DNA of 64,000 nucleotides from Luteolibacter ambystomatis. GTDB lineage: Bacteria; Verrucomicrobiota; Verrucomicrobiia; Verrucomicrobiales; Akkermansiaceae. The notes under the pieces were generated by a model. That model did no database searches, was not told the DNA's origin, and saw only the letters and a list, made by a program, of their open reading frames with translations. Below, piece after piece: positions 24,607 to 32,928 of this stretch. How positions within the stretch are numbered: the stretch's first letter is position 1; each line of letters opens with the position of its first letter. The position numbers and the translations under genes were made by a program. The DNA is taken from NCBI RefSeq assembly GCF_018137965.1, contig NZ_CP073100.1, positions 868,001 to 932,000 on the forward strand, written 5' to 3'.

Positions 24607-25096
24607 AGATCACGGAATAATACCTTTCGCGAGCACGGTTCATTCTCTCAAACTGTATTGCATTGGCATCATCGTGAGCCGCTTTGACCTGTTTCAAGTA
24701 TTCTTCATGGGCCGCCTGCAGCTCCGACGCAAAATTTTGAACGTTACTGACATCGGTCTCGCTGGGAGACGATTTTAGAAACGCCTCTCGGCATTTTTCC
24801 ACCCTCAGCGCGGATTCCTTTATGCCGCTTTCCGCTTCTGCCAAAAATCTCTCCCTGTCCTCAAGGGCATTGATGTCGCTGGGTCTCTGCTTGCCCTCCT
24901 TAAGGTCGGCCAAGTCACGACGGCAGCTTTCCATATATCCGATCGCATCACGCTGCGCTACCAGCGCCACCTTATATTCCGAGCGAGGCGTCTCAATCGA
25001 AGCTTCTTCGGTGCTCTTCGGCTTTAGGGATGCGACCTCGGTCTTGTCGCACGAGGCCAGGGCGAGGCAGGCAATCAGGGCGAGCGGCCATTTCAT
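24539..25096 (-). CDS. Small predicted lipoprotein, coiled-coil rich
   Basis: Start 25096 (MKWPLALIACLALASC) gives 185 residues and a lipoprotein signal with lipobox LASC at residues 13-16; the longer frame from 25147 would bury it. The mature part is charged and mostly helical, rich in Glu, Lys and Arg, with no catalytic motif. It should be anchored in the outer or inner membrane facing the periplasm. It converges on the glycosyltransferase-like gene and overlaps it by 68 bases. A phage spanin-type lysis lipoprotein is conceivable given the neighbourhood, but those are usually much shorter. Function unknown. Confidence 0.65.
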   Translation of the reverse strand: MKWPLALIACLALASCDKTEVASLKPKSTEEASIETPRSEYKVALVAQRDAIGYMESCRRDLADLKEGKQRPSDINALEDRERFLAEAESGIKESALRVEKCREAFLKSSPSETDVSNVQNFASELQAAHEEYLKQVKAAHDDANAIQFERMNRARERYYSVISKAAASDYGPKRIQSLPPSAAR

Positions 25097-25158
25097 GGGC
25101 GACAGGGTTCCACGGGCCGGGATTGGAATCAAGAGCGCGGTTTCCATGGACTAGTCCA

Positions 25159-25521
25159 TCACCAGAGAGCGGCAAGCGCGGGATCGTCCAGCAAGGCAAG
25201 GCGGCGGGCGGGGGCCGCTTCGGACGCCTTTTTCACCGCCGCTTTTGCTTCGCCCATCTTTCCCAATGCCAGCAGATGGACGGCGAACTTGTGAAAGAAC
25301 GTAAAGGCTACCATGCGGTCATTGTCGCTCCCATGGCGCAGCAATTCGGCCAAGACTTCGCCTTCATCCCACGCACCGAGGTGGGGAGCGCACCCGGCCC
25401 GGACGCGCCAAACATCAGCCACCATCCGGTCATCCGGATCGAGATCCAGGGCAGCGTCCCACGCTTCCTGATACATTCCCAACAGGGCGTAGCCTTGGAC
25501 CTCTTCAATCGTCATCGGCAT
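25159..25521 (-). CDS. Hypothetical small helical (TPR-like) protein
   Basis: The 120-residue product (start MPMTIEEVQG at 25521; a GTG at 25578 would add 19 residues) is almost all helical, with short paired helices (YALLGMYQEAWDAALDL, then KFAVHLLALGKMGEAKAAV) like tetratricopeptide repeats. No signal peptide or enzyme motif. It lies between the lipoprotein gene and the tRNA-Leu terminator on the same strand. No family recognised. Confidence 0.6.
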   Translation of the reverse strand: MPMTIEEVQGYALLGMYQEAWDAALDLDPDDRMVADVWRVRAGCAPHLGAWDEGEVLAELLRHGSDNDRMVAFTFFHKFAVHLLALGKMGEAKAAVKKASEAAPARRLALLDDPALAALW

Positions 25522-25591
25522 GACTGTAGCAGCTGTGTCCAGCACCGTTCGGAAAATATGGCGACTATACGGCGACACGGGGTATTCTCGC

Positions 25592-25627
25592 TAAAACAAA
25601 AAGGCCTCCGATTTCCCGGAAGCCTTT
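25592..25627 (-). terminator. Rho-independent terminator of tRNA-Leu
   Basis: On the minus strand the stem AAAGGCTTCCG / CGGAGGCCTTT (one mismatch, 25600-25627) is followed by TTTTGTTTTA. It starts 11 bases after the tRNA CCA end. Confidence 0.8.
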
Positions 25628-25638
25628 GATTTTGAGAG

Positions 25639-25723
25639 TGGTGCTCGAGGGGGGACTCGAACCCCCACAGGTTACCCTACTAGATCCTTAGTCTAGCGCG
25701 TCTACCAATTCCGCCACCCGAGC
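25639..25723 (-). tRNA. tRNA-Leu, anticodon AAG by position, CCA encoded
   Basis: On the minus strand the gene reads a 7-bp acceptor (GCTCGGG / CTCGAGC with one G-T pair), a leucine-type D arm (GGCGGAATTGGTAGAC), an anticodon stem CTAGA / TCTAG, a class II variable arm, a T arm with GGTTCGAGTCC, discriminator A and an encoded CCA. The 7-base anticodon loop is CTAAGGA, which places A-A-G at positions 34-36, reading CUU and, if A34 is deaminated to inosine, CUC. Class II tRNA with A73 fits leucine. The 3' end faces the phage remnant. Confidence 0.93.
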
Positions 25724-25755
25724 AGAGTGTCGTGCGGCTTGCTTGCCGCGCCGCG

Positions 25756-25784
25756 GATTTAGGGTGCGGGGCAGGGGTTTGCAA
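25756..25784 (-). promoter_or_regulatory. Possible sigma-70 promoter of tRNA-Leu
   Basis: On the minus strand TTGCAA (25779-25784) and TAAATC (25756-25761) are spaced by 17 bases and lie 33 bases before the mature tRNA 5' end. Both hexamers are partial matches to consensus. Confidence 0.45.
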
Positions 25785-25871
25785 GAGAATCTTTGAAAAT
25801 AATCCGAGCCTCGCTTGGCGGCCTTCCTGCTTGCTACTGTCCGCCATCACCGGAGCATCATCCCGCCACCC

Positions 25872-26936
25872 ATGGAATCCATTCGCGCTGAATCGGTCGT
25901 CAAACAGTTCGGAAACGTGACCGCTCTGGACGGTGTCAGCGTGACCATCGAACCGGGCGAATTGTTCTTCCTGCTGGGGGCCTCGGGTTGCGGAAAAACC
26001 ACGCTGCTGCGCTGTATCGCGGGCCTGGAAACGCCGACTTCCGGCACGATCCGCTTCGGCGACCGCGATGTGAGCCAGCTTCCGGCGCACAAGCGTGAGG
26101 CGGCGATGGTGTTCCAGAGCTACGCCCTGTGGCCACACCTGACGGTGGAGCGGAACATCGCCTTCGGACTGGAGGAACGGCACCTCCCGAAGCCGGAGAT
26201 CCGCCGCCGGGTGGGGGAGGCTTTGGAAATGGTGAGGCTGGCGGGATATGGGGAGCGGTCGATCGACCAGCTTTCCGGCGGGCAGCAGCAGCGGGTGTCG
26301 CTGGCGCGGGCACTGGTGGTGAAGCCGAAGTGCCTGCTGCTGGATGAACCGCTCTCGAATCTGGATGCCCAGCTCCGCGTGGAAATGCGGCGGGAGATCC
26401 GCCGGATCGTGAAGGAGAACGGTCTGACGGCGGTTTATGTGACCCATGACCAGGAGGAGGCGCTGGCGCTGGCGGACCGGATGGCGGTGATGGACAAGGG
26501 GAGGATCGAGCAGCTCGGGACCCCGGATGAGATCTATCGACACCCCCGCACGGCTCATGTCGCGGCGTTCATCGGAGAGACGAATTTGATCGAGGGCAAG
26601 GTGCGGGAGTTTGCCGCCGGAAAGGCCCAGGTGGATACGCCTGCCGGACCATTGGTGGGGCGGGTCAGTGATCCAGGCTGGACGCCGGTGCAGGGGGAGT
26701 CAGTGCGGCTTTCGGTGAGGCCGGAGGCGTGGCGGATTGGCGCGGACGATTGGAACCAGATCGAGGGCACTATCGCCGAGCGGACGTATCTGGGGCAGCG
26801 GGTCCAATATTGGATCACCACTCCGGCGGGACGGGTGCAGGTGGTGGAGCTGAATCCGCATGAGGTGCGCGAGCCGGGCGGCGGGTCCGTGTGGATCCAG
26901 GCTCGTCCCGAGGATGTGGTGGTGCTGAAATCCTGA
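25872..26936 (+). CDS. ABC transporter ATP-binding protein, ferric iron/polyamine type
   Basis: The 354-residue protein is a complete importer ATPase: Walker A GASGCGKTT (36-44), Q-loop (VFQSYALWP), signature LSGGQQQRVSLARAL, Walker B CLLLDEP and the H-loop THD, then a C-terminal TOBE-like regulatory domain (about 245-354). The start MESIRAESV fits the family; the frame upstream is not conserved-looking. It is the first gene of a three-gene importer, with the binding protein 10 bases downstream and the fused permease after it. Order and similarity match the FbpABC/AfuABC ferric iron group; putrescine or thiamine uptake are related alternatives. It couples ATP hydrolysis to transport at the inner membrane. 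Confidence 0.9.
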   Translation: MESIRAESVVKQFGNVTALDGVSVTIEPGELFFLLGASGCGKTTLLRCIAGLETPTSGTIRFGDRDVSQLPAHKREAAMVFQSYALWPHLTVERNIAFGLEERHLPKPEIRRRVGEALEMVRLAGYGERSIDQLSGGQQQRVSLARALVVKPKCLLLDEPLSNLDAQLRVEMRREIRRIVKENGLTAVYVTHDQEEALALADRMAVMDKGRIEQLGTPDEIYRHPRTAHVAAFIGETNLIEGKVREFAAGKAQVDTPAGPLVGRVSDPGWTPVQGESVRLSVRPEAWRIGADDWNQIEGTIAERTYLGQRVQYWITTPAGRVQVVELNPHEVREPGGGSVWIQARPEDVVVLKS

Positions 26937-26946
26937 GCCGCTCCGC

Positions 26947-28428
26947 ATGAAACGCATCGGGATCATCCTCGGGCTGCTGGTGTTCATCGTGGCGCTGCCG
27001 ATTGTGCTGCGTCGGGACACCCAGCCGGTCTCGCCGGAGCGCGCGGACGACCGGATCTCGATCCTCACGCCGCACAATGAAACGATCCGCCGCGAGTTCG
27101 GGCAGGCCTTCACCACCTGGTGGAAGGCGCGGACGGGGCGGACGATCTACGTCGATTGGCGGAATCCGGGCGGCACCTCCGAGATCGCGTTGGTGCTGGA
27201 CGCGGGCTACAAGGCGGCGAAGGAGACCGGCCGCGAAGGGATCGGCGTGGATGTGTTTTTCGGCGGTGGGCAGCCGGATTTCGCGCGGCAGGCGAAGGAG
27301 GGAAGGTTGGTGCCATTGGATGTCTTCAAGCGTCACCCGGAGTGGTTCGGCGAGGGAAAGGCCGTGCCGCCGACGTGGACGGGGGAGAGTTATTTCCCGC
27401 CGGATCTTGTATGGGTGGGCGCGTGTCTCTCGCAGTTCGGCATTGCTTGGAATCCGGATGTGATCGCACGGCTGAAGGTGTCTGCGCCAACGCGCTGGGA
27501 TGATCTGGGCGATCCGCGTCTGGCGGGCGCGGTGGCTCTGGCGGATCCGAGCAAGAGCGGATCGGTGGCGCGTTCGTTCGAACTGCTCGTGCAGGAGCAA
27601 ATGCAACGGGCGATCAAGGATGCGTCTCTCCCGAAGGATCGCGCGGCGGCCATCGGCTGGGACAACGGGCTGAAGCTGATCCTGCGGATGTCGGCGAACG
27701 CACGCTACTTCACCGACAGCGCCTCGAAGATCCCGCGCGATGTGGGACAGGGGGATGCCGCGCTGGGGACGTGCATCGATTTCTACGGTTGGTCTTATCA
27801 CGATGAGATGCTGCGCCCGGACGGCACCTCGCGGGTGGAATGGAGGGCACCGGAGGGCGGAGCGACCTACAGTGCCGATCCGGTTGGCGTGCTGAAGGGC
27901 GCACCGCATCCGGAGATCGCGCAGGCGTTCGTGGAGTTCTGCCTGTCCGTGGAGGGGCAGCGGCTGTGGTTTGGAAAGCCGGGCACGCCGGGAGGACCGG
28001 TGGAGCGGGCGCTGAACCGCATTCCGATCCGTGGCGATGTTTACACGCCGGAGTTTCTCGGGAAGGCCACGGTGCGGCTGAATCCGTATCGGGACACCGG
28101 AGCCTTTACCTACGATCGCGAATTGACCGGCAAGGCGTTCAACACGCTGCGGCAGTTCGTGAGGATCGCGTGCATCGACTCGCACGATGAAATGCAGCGG
28201 GCTTGGAAGGACATGGCGGCGGCGGGATTTCCGGAGGAGGCGATGAAGGTCTTCTTGGATGTCTCCGCGTTTCCATACGCGGAGTTTGGCAAGGGGCATC
28301 CGGTGCTCGATGGCGGTGATCCGCTGGCCGCTGCGGACTTCGCGGCGAACCTCGGCGCGCGCTTCCGCGCGAACTACAAACAGGCGGGTGCCATCGCCCG
28401 GCAGGCAACCCGAATCACCGCCCGCTGA
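26947..28428 (+). CDS. Extracellular solute-binding protein of a ferric-type ABC importer
   Basis: The 493-residue protein starts with a signal anchor (KRIGIILGLLVFIVALPIVLR) and continues as a periplasmic binding protein of the iron(III)/AfuA-FbpA kind: RISILTPHNETIRREFGQAF near the N-terminus and a central SKSGSVARSF loop. It is longer than typical FbpA proteins (about 340), with an extended C-terminal region (about 330-493). Without a lipobox it may stay tethered by its N-terminal helix. It lies 10 bases after the ATPase gene and the permease start overlaps its end region by one base of spacing, so the three are one operon. The ligand could be iron or another metal complex; the metal-binding tyrosines cannot be assigned by eye. 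Confidence 0.85.
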   Translation: MKRIGIILGLLVFIVALPIVLRRDTQPVSPERADDRISILTPHNETIRREFGQAFTTWWKARTGRTIYVDWRNPGGTSEIALVLDAGYKAAKETGREGIGVDVFFGGGQPDFARQAKEGRLVPLDVFKRHPEWFGEGKAVPPTWTGESYFPPDLVWVGACLSQFGIAWNPDVIARLKVSAPTRWDDLGDPRLAGAVALADPSKSGSVARSFELLVQEQMQRAIKDASLPKDRAAAIGWDNGLKLILRMSANARYFTDSASKIPRDVGQGDAALGTCIDFYGWSYHDEMLRPDGTSRVEWRAPEGGATYSADPVGVLKGAPHPEIAQAFVEFCLSVEGQRLWFGKPGTPGGPVERALNRIPIRGDVYTPEFLGKATVRLNPYRDTGAFTYDRELTGKAFNTLRQFVRIACIDSHDEMQRAWKDMAAAGFPEEAMKVFLDVSAFPYAEFGKGHPVLDGGDPLAAADFAANLGARFRANYKQAGAIARQATRITAR

Positions 28429-28429
28429 G

Positions 28430-30127
28430 ATGAAACGCGGACCTGCCATCGCCATCACCTTGGTCACCGTGCTGTTGTTCGTGGTGTTCTTCCTGTATCC
28501 CGCCGGCACGGTGGTGTGGCAGGCCTTCGCGCATCCGAAGGATGGTTCGTTCACGCTCGCTTACTTCGGCGCGGTGTTCCGGAATGACATCTACCGCGAG
28601 GGACTTTGGAACGCGCTGCTGCTGGGCCTGGCCAGCACCTTCACGACGTTGCTGGTGGCCTTCCCGATGGCCTTGGTCGGGCATCGTTATGATTTCATGG
28701 GCAAGCGTGCGCTTGGTGCGCTGGTGCTGGTGCCGATGATCCTGCCGCCGTTCGTCGGCGCGGTGGGTATCAAGCAAATGCTGGGTGTGGATGGTGCGCT
28801 CAACGCGCTGCTGATGCACTGCGGGTTGATGGATGTTTCCAAACCGCACGATTGGCTCGCTCACGGACGCTTCGCGGGGATCGTGCTGCTGAACGCGCTG
28901 CACCTTTATCCGGTGCTCTACATGAACATCGCCGCCGCGCTGTCGAATCTCGATCCGGCGATGGAGCAGGCGGCGGAAAACCTCGGTTGCCCGCCGTGGC
29001 GGCGGTTTTTCCGGATCACGCTGCCGCTGGCGATGCCGGGTGTTTTCGCCGGGGCCTCGGTGGTGTTCATCTGGGCCTTCACGGAGCTGGGGGTGCCGCT
29101 GGTGTTCGACTTCGGCCGGGTCGCGCCGGTGCAGATCTTCGATGGCATCAAGGGACTGGACAAGAATCCGATCCCGTATGCCCTGACCGCCATTTTGCTG
29201 GTGGTGGCTGCGGGGATCTTCGCGGCTTCGAAGGGCGTGCTCGGGCGTTCACCGCTGGGCACAGCGCCGCGGCCGAAGGGGCGCTCAACTGTCGCGCGGG
29301 CCACGGGATGGAAAGCGGTGGCGTGCCCGGCGTTCTTCGTGATCGTGTTCCTCGCCGCGTCGCTGCCGCACTGCGGGGTAGTGCTGTTGTCGCTTTCGGA
29401 ATCGTGGTATGGCTCGGTGTTGCCGGAGCATCTCACGCTGCGGCATTACATCGAGGCGCTGGGGAATGGCCTGGTGGTGCCCTCGATCCGCAACAGCCTG
29501 GCCTATGCCTCCACGGCGACTTTGGTAGCGGCGGTGATCGGACTGGCGGCGGCGTGGGTGGTGGTGCGCTCGAAGCTGAAAGGGCGGAATGTTCTGGATG
29601 CGATGCTGATGCTGCCGCTGGCGGTGCCGGGACTGGTGATGGCTTTCGGCTATCTGGCGCTGTCGCAGGAAGGGAAGCCGTTTCATTTCCTCGTCGGCGC
29701 GGGAGGGACGCCGTTCTTCCTGCTGGTCGCGGCGTATTCGATACGGCGTATGCCGTACATCCTGCGCGCCGCGGTGGCCGGTCTGCAGCAGAGCAACCCG
29801 GCGTTGGAGGAAGCGGCGGCTTCGCTGGGGGCGACGCCCTTGCGGATGCTGCGGAAGGTGGCGATTCCGTTGATTGGCGCGAACCTCGCGGCGGGAGGCA
29901 TTCTGGCGTTTGCATTCGCGATGCTGGAGGTCAGCGACAGTCTGATCCTGGCGCAGCAATCGCAGCATTATCCGATCACCAAGGCGATCTACACGCTCCT
30001 GAGCACGCTCGGAAACGGCACCGAACTGGCGGCCGCGCTCGGCGTGTGGTCGATGGCGTTCCTGTCCGTGGCGGTGATCGGGGCGGCTGTCCTTGGCGGG
30101 AAACGGGGAGGGATTTTCAAGCTGTAA
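28430..30127 (+). CDS. ABC transporter permease, fused two-domain FbpB type
   Basis: The start at 28430 lies one base after the binding protein stop, giving 565 residues; the longer frame from 28259 is inside the upstream gene. It contains two copies of the binding-protein-dependent permease domain, each with about six membrane helices and an EAA loop: EQAAENLGCPPWRRFF near residue 185 and EEAAASLGATPLRML near residue 465. Such double permeases serve ferric iron importers and replace a homodimer. It forms the inner-membrane channel for the two upstream gene products. Confidence 0.9.
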   Translation: MKRGPAIAITLVTVLLFVVFFLYPAGTVVWQAFAHPKDGSFTLAYFGAVFRNDIYREGLWNALLLGLASTFTTLLVAFPMALVGHRYDFMGKRALGALVLVPMILPPFVGAVGIKQMLGVDGALNALLMHCGLMDVSKPHDWLAHGRFAGIVLLNALHLYPVLYMNIAAALSNLDPAMEQAAENLGCPPWRRFFRITLPLAMPGVFAGASVVFIWAFTELGVPLVFDFGRVAPVQIFDGIKGLDKNPIPYALTAILLVVAAGIFAASKGVLGRSPLGTAPRPKGRSTVARATGWKAVACPAFFVIVFLAASLPHCGVVLLSLSESWYGSVLPEHLTLRHYIEALGNGLVVPSIRNSLAYASTATLVAAVIGLAAAWVVVRSKLKGRNVLDAMLMLPLAVPGLVMAFGYLALSQEGKPFHFLVGAGGTPFFLLVAAYSIRRMPYILRAAVAGLQQSNPALEEAAASLGATPLRMLRKVAIPLIGANLAAGGILAFAFAMLEVSDSLILAQQSQHYPITKAIYTLLSTLGNGTELAAALGVWSMAFLSVAVIGAAVLGGKRGGIFKL

Positions 30128-30314
30128 GGCGCATCCCTTTTCAAGAGCGACACGGGTTTCCCGGAGTGTCGGAAAAGTCACCCGGCTACGTGCTTTCCGT
30201 AGCTCTTGGCGCATGGGGGTATCCAAAAACACCGCGTCTCTCCACTTGCTTTCGCGGGCATTCGGGAGGAGTGTTAGACGCGGTTGAATCCTTACAATCT
30301 ACCCGCATTGATCC

Positions 30315-31376
30315 ATGCCCAAAGTCCGCTTGTCGGGCACCGTTCTCGGTGAGAACGACCCCACCCGCTCCACCCGCGCCCGTCTCCTCCATCTGCTCTT
30401 CAGCCACGGCTGGGACATTTACAATGGCAATGGCGACCAGCGCATCACCCTGTCCAACATCGAGCGCAAGATCATCGAGTCCGATGCCTTCGTCTTCACG
30501 CCCGGCGCGACGCTGGAGGACATGTTCAAGGCGATCTCGATCTTCGTCGGCTACCAGACGCTGGACCGCCACCTCGCCGGAAAGCCGACGGTCGTGCTGA
30601 ACTCCGATTTCTCGTGGGATCCGTTTTTCTCCGTGCTCGACCACCTTCACAAGATGGGCACGATCCAGCAGGACTACCGGGACTACCTGCTCGCCGTGGA
30701 AACCAGCGACGACGTCATCAAGACGCTCGATGTGGTCCGCCATCATGGCATCCCGGATGCGGGGCGGGTGAAGATCGGCGAGAGCAATGTGAGCTCGTTC
30801 GAGACGCCGCTGCCCTTGAACCACGCCGGAAACATCTGCGTATTCTGTTCCGCCAGCCTCACCGATCCCGCATTCCTCGCGGATGGTGAAGAGCTGGGTC
30901 GCCGTCTCGCGGAAGCGCGACTCGGCTGCGTCTCCGGTGCCGGGAAATCCGGTATCATGGGCGCGGTGGTGAAGGGGTCCGTGGACGCCGGTGGCTGGAC
31001 CGCAGGCTCGAACGTGCCGCACATCATCGAGCTGGAAGGTCTGCCGGAAGGGCTTTCGAGCTTCTGGCTGAAGCCGGACATCTACACGCGCATGGAGGTC
31101 ATGATCCAGAACTCGGACGGCTTCGTGATCTTCCCGGGTGGTGCGGGCACCGTGCAGGAGCTGTTCGCCTTGATGATCTTCAAGCACCAGAAGAACCCGC
31201 TGATGGTGAACAAACCGGTGGTGATCTTCAATCGGCCGAACGCGGCGGGGCTGGGCTTCTTCGATCCGCTGATCGACCTGCTCGACGGCATGTGCCAGCC
31301 GGGAGACTTCTCCGTGGCGCATACGTTGGATGATATTGTGCCGGTGTTCGAACGGAAGCTGAAGAAGTCGGCGTGA
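30315..31376 (+). CDS. LOG-family protein with apparent tandem duplication
   Basis: The 353-residue protein has, in its second half, a LOG (cytokinin riboside monophosphate phosphoribohydrolase-like) domain: a Rossmann fold with P274-G-G-A-G-T-V-Q-E, the motif once called 'lysine decarboxylase'. These enzymes cleave nucleoside 5'-monophosphates to base and ribose phosphate. The first half (1-150) repeats the plan in worn form: P63-G-A-T-L-E replaces the PGGxGTxxE motif, and both copies are followed by a helix, then KPxVV(L/I)(N/F) and a (D/F)PxxxxLD stretch. So it looks like a duplicated LOG unit with one catalytic copy. It is monocistronic, 187 bases after the ABC operon, and ends at a strong hairpin. 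The real substrate is not known. Confidence 0.85.
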   Translation: MPKVRLSGTVLGENDPTRSTRARLLHLLFSHGWDIYNGNGDQRITLSNIERKIIESDAFVFTPGATLEDMFKAISIFVGYQTLDRHLAGKPTVVLNSDFSWDPFFSVLDHLHKMGTIQQDYRDYLLAVETSDDVIKTLDVVRHHGIPDAGRVKIGESNVSSFETPLPLNHAGNICVFCSASLTDPAFLADGEELGRRLAEARLGCVSGAGKSGIMGAVVKGSVDAGGWTAGSNVPHIIELEGLPEGLSSFWLKPDIYTRMEVMIQNSDGFVIFPGGAGTVQELFALMIFKHQKNPLMVNKPVVIFNRPNAAGLGFFDPLIDLLDGMCQPGDFSVAHTLDDIVPVFERKLKKSA

Positions 31377-31391
31377 GCCGGTGGGGACAGA

Positions 31392-31417
31392 ACAGGCCGG
31401 GGAGCGCCCCGGCCTGT
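31392..31417. terminator. Hairpin between convergent genes
   Basis: A perfect 11-bp stem (ACAGGCCGGGG / CCCCGGCCTGT) with an AGCG loop lies 15 bases after the LOG gene stop and 26 before the end of the opposing gene. There is no T tract, but the position suits a bidirectional terminator. Confidence 0.6.
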
Positions 31418-31443
31418 CGTGTTGATGTTCGCTGTTCGGCGGG

Positions 31444-32532
31444 TCAATACACCAGCGTGGCAGTGAACGTGTATTCGATTTCGTTGAGTCCGTCCTTCAC
31501 GTCGGAGGTCTTGGTGACGGACGAACCGTTGAAGTCGGAGAGATTGAAGCGGAAGGTTCCCAGTTCATCCCCGTCATCCAGAAGCTGGATGTCGACATAC
31601 TGGTTGAATTTCACGCTCCGTCCCGTGTTCCAGGAGTGTTCCGGATCATCGGAATCGGCGGACATCGAGTAGTATTTCGAGGAGGGATAGCGGTAGGTGA
31701 CATCACCACCATCCGGAGTGAAGAGGAAATACACCTCATCGTGGCCACTCTCGCGGGTGTTCAGGCAGGTGAGGGTGGTGAGGATCAGCATATGGTCCGC
31801 GGGCTGCTGCGCCACCGGATAGGTGCCATCCGAATCCAAGGCCCAGACGAGAGTGTAAAACTCCGCTTCATCGCCACCATCTTCCGCGCCCAAGGCGAGA
31901 TCCACCGCGACGCCCGCGACTTCTTCATCCTGTTCGAAGCTCCAGCCACCGAGGCCAATGGTGTCATCGATCATGATTTCCTGGCCGTTGTAGTAGCCTC
32001 CCAGATCCATCGGCTCGTTCGCCCATGCACCGATCTGGATGGCCACGTCGAAACCGATTTCGAGACCTTCCGTGAAGGCTCCCGAAAGATAGAAGGCTCC
32101 GCTCTTGAAGGGATTCGGGAACTGCACGGCGTAACCGAATGAGGCGTAGATGCCGATTCCGATGTCGATCTGTCCGGCGAGGCCGAGAGTGATCGCCTTG
32201 ATGGGGAAATCGATCCCATCGAAATCCGCGGCGGCCTTGGCTGCGAGTTCATCGGTGAAGGGCTTCACCACCTCGCTGGAGTAGAGTGTGCGCAGGCGAT
32301 TGGTCAGATCGGCTGCGCTGTCGGAATTCTTCAGCGCAGCCAGTTCAGCCTGACCTTCCGGAGTGGCCTGCCACTCCTTGAGACGGACGGCGGCCCGCGA
32401 GAGGATGCCGCGGAGTTCGGCCGGGATGGCGGGAGCGGACGCGTCCGCGGACTTGGTGGCGCGGCTTTCCGAAAGATGGTGGCGGATTTTTTCCAGGGAC
32501 GGCTGGATCTCCGAGCGGAATTTGGGATTCAT
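31444..32532 (-). CDS. Hypothetical protein with a C-terminal 'SGHDEVY' domain
   Basis: The 362-residue protein has no signal peptide. Residues 1-100 are helical and charged; 100-235 form a Gly-rich hydrophobic region (GLAGQIDIGIGIYASFGYAVQF, then GAFTEGLEIGFDVAIQIGAW) of probable long beta strands; 250-362 is a beta domain beginning LTCLNTRESGHDEVYFLF and ending TFTATLVY. That last domain matches the whole small protein encoded just upstream (32557-32928), which has CNSTSESGHDEVYIVW and ends INATLLS. The two genes are 24 bases apart on the same strand and surely one unit. The clustered acids in the motif could bind calcium. I know no function. A pore-forming or lipid-contacting role is only a guess from the alternating hydrophobic strands. 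Confidence 0.7.
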   Translation of the reverse strand: MNPKFRSEIQPSLEKIRHHLSESRATKSADASAPAIPAELRGILSRAAVRLKEWQATPEGQAELAALKNSDSAADLTNRLRTLYSSEVVKPFTDELAAKAAADFDGIDFPIKAITLGLAGQIDIGIGIYASFGYAVQFPNPFKSGAFYLSGAFTEGLEIGFDVAIQIGAWANEPMDLGGYYNGQEIMIDDTIGLGGWSFEQDEEVAGVAVDLALGAEDGGDEAEFYTLVWALDSDGTYPVAQQPADHMLILTTLTCLNTRESGHDEVYFLFTPDGGDVTYRYPSSKYYSMSADSDDPEHSWNTGRSVKFNQYVDIQLLDDGDELGTFRFNLSDFNGSSVTKTSDVKDGLNEIEYTFTATLVY

Positions 32533-32556
32533 GGTGTCGAAGTTGGGTGTTCCGGA

Positions 32557-32928
32557 TTAGGAGAGCAGGGTGGCGTTGATGGTGTAGTTGGCGCCGTTGT
32601 TGTTGACCATGTTGTAGGACATCGTGGATTTCCCGTTGAAGGCGGCCACAGTGAAGTCACAGTTGATGAGGAAATCGCTGTAGCGGCTGAGATAACTCAC
32701 GTCCTGGTCCCACAGGGTGACGAGTACTTCGTGGTCGAAGGGTAGTTCGATATCGATGTCCCAGGTATCCCCCTTGGCCATGGAATTGTAACCGGGAACG
32801 AGTGGATAGCGGACGGGGATCCCGGCATCCGCCTGCCAGACGATGTAGACCTCATCGTGGCCGGATTCCGAGGTGGAGTTGCATTGGATGCTGTTGATCT
32901 GAACGCGATGTGAGGATGAACTGCTCAT
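32557..32928 (-). CDS. Hypothetical single-domain 'SGHDEVY' protein
   Basis: The 123-residue product is a stand-alone version of the C-terminal domain of the next gene: IQCNSTSESGHDEVYIVW (about 14-31), a middle stretch with DIDIELPFDHEVLVTLWDQD, an (N/S)DF-containing strand, and a matching C-terminal strand INATLLS. All predicted strands suggest a beta-sandwich of about 110 residues with an acid-rich loop. No signal peptide. Paired with a larger protein carrying the same domain, it may form a hetero-complex with it. Function unknown. Confidence 0.7.
   Translation of the reverse strand: MSSSSSHRVQINSIQCNSTSESGHDEVYIVWQADAGIPVRYPLVPGYNSMAKGDTWDIDIELPFDHEVLVTLWDQDVSYLSRYSDFLINCDFTVAAFNGKSTMSYNMVNNNGANYTINATLLS

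Noticed and set aside
26815..28554. Minus-strand frame of 579 codons opposite the binding-protein gene
   Set aside because: Arg-rich shadow; the plus-strand ABC operon is complete and tightly spaced.
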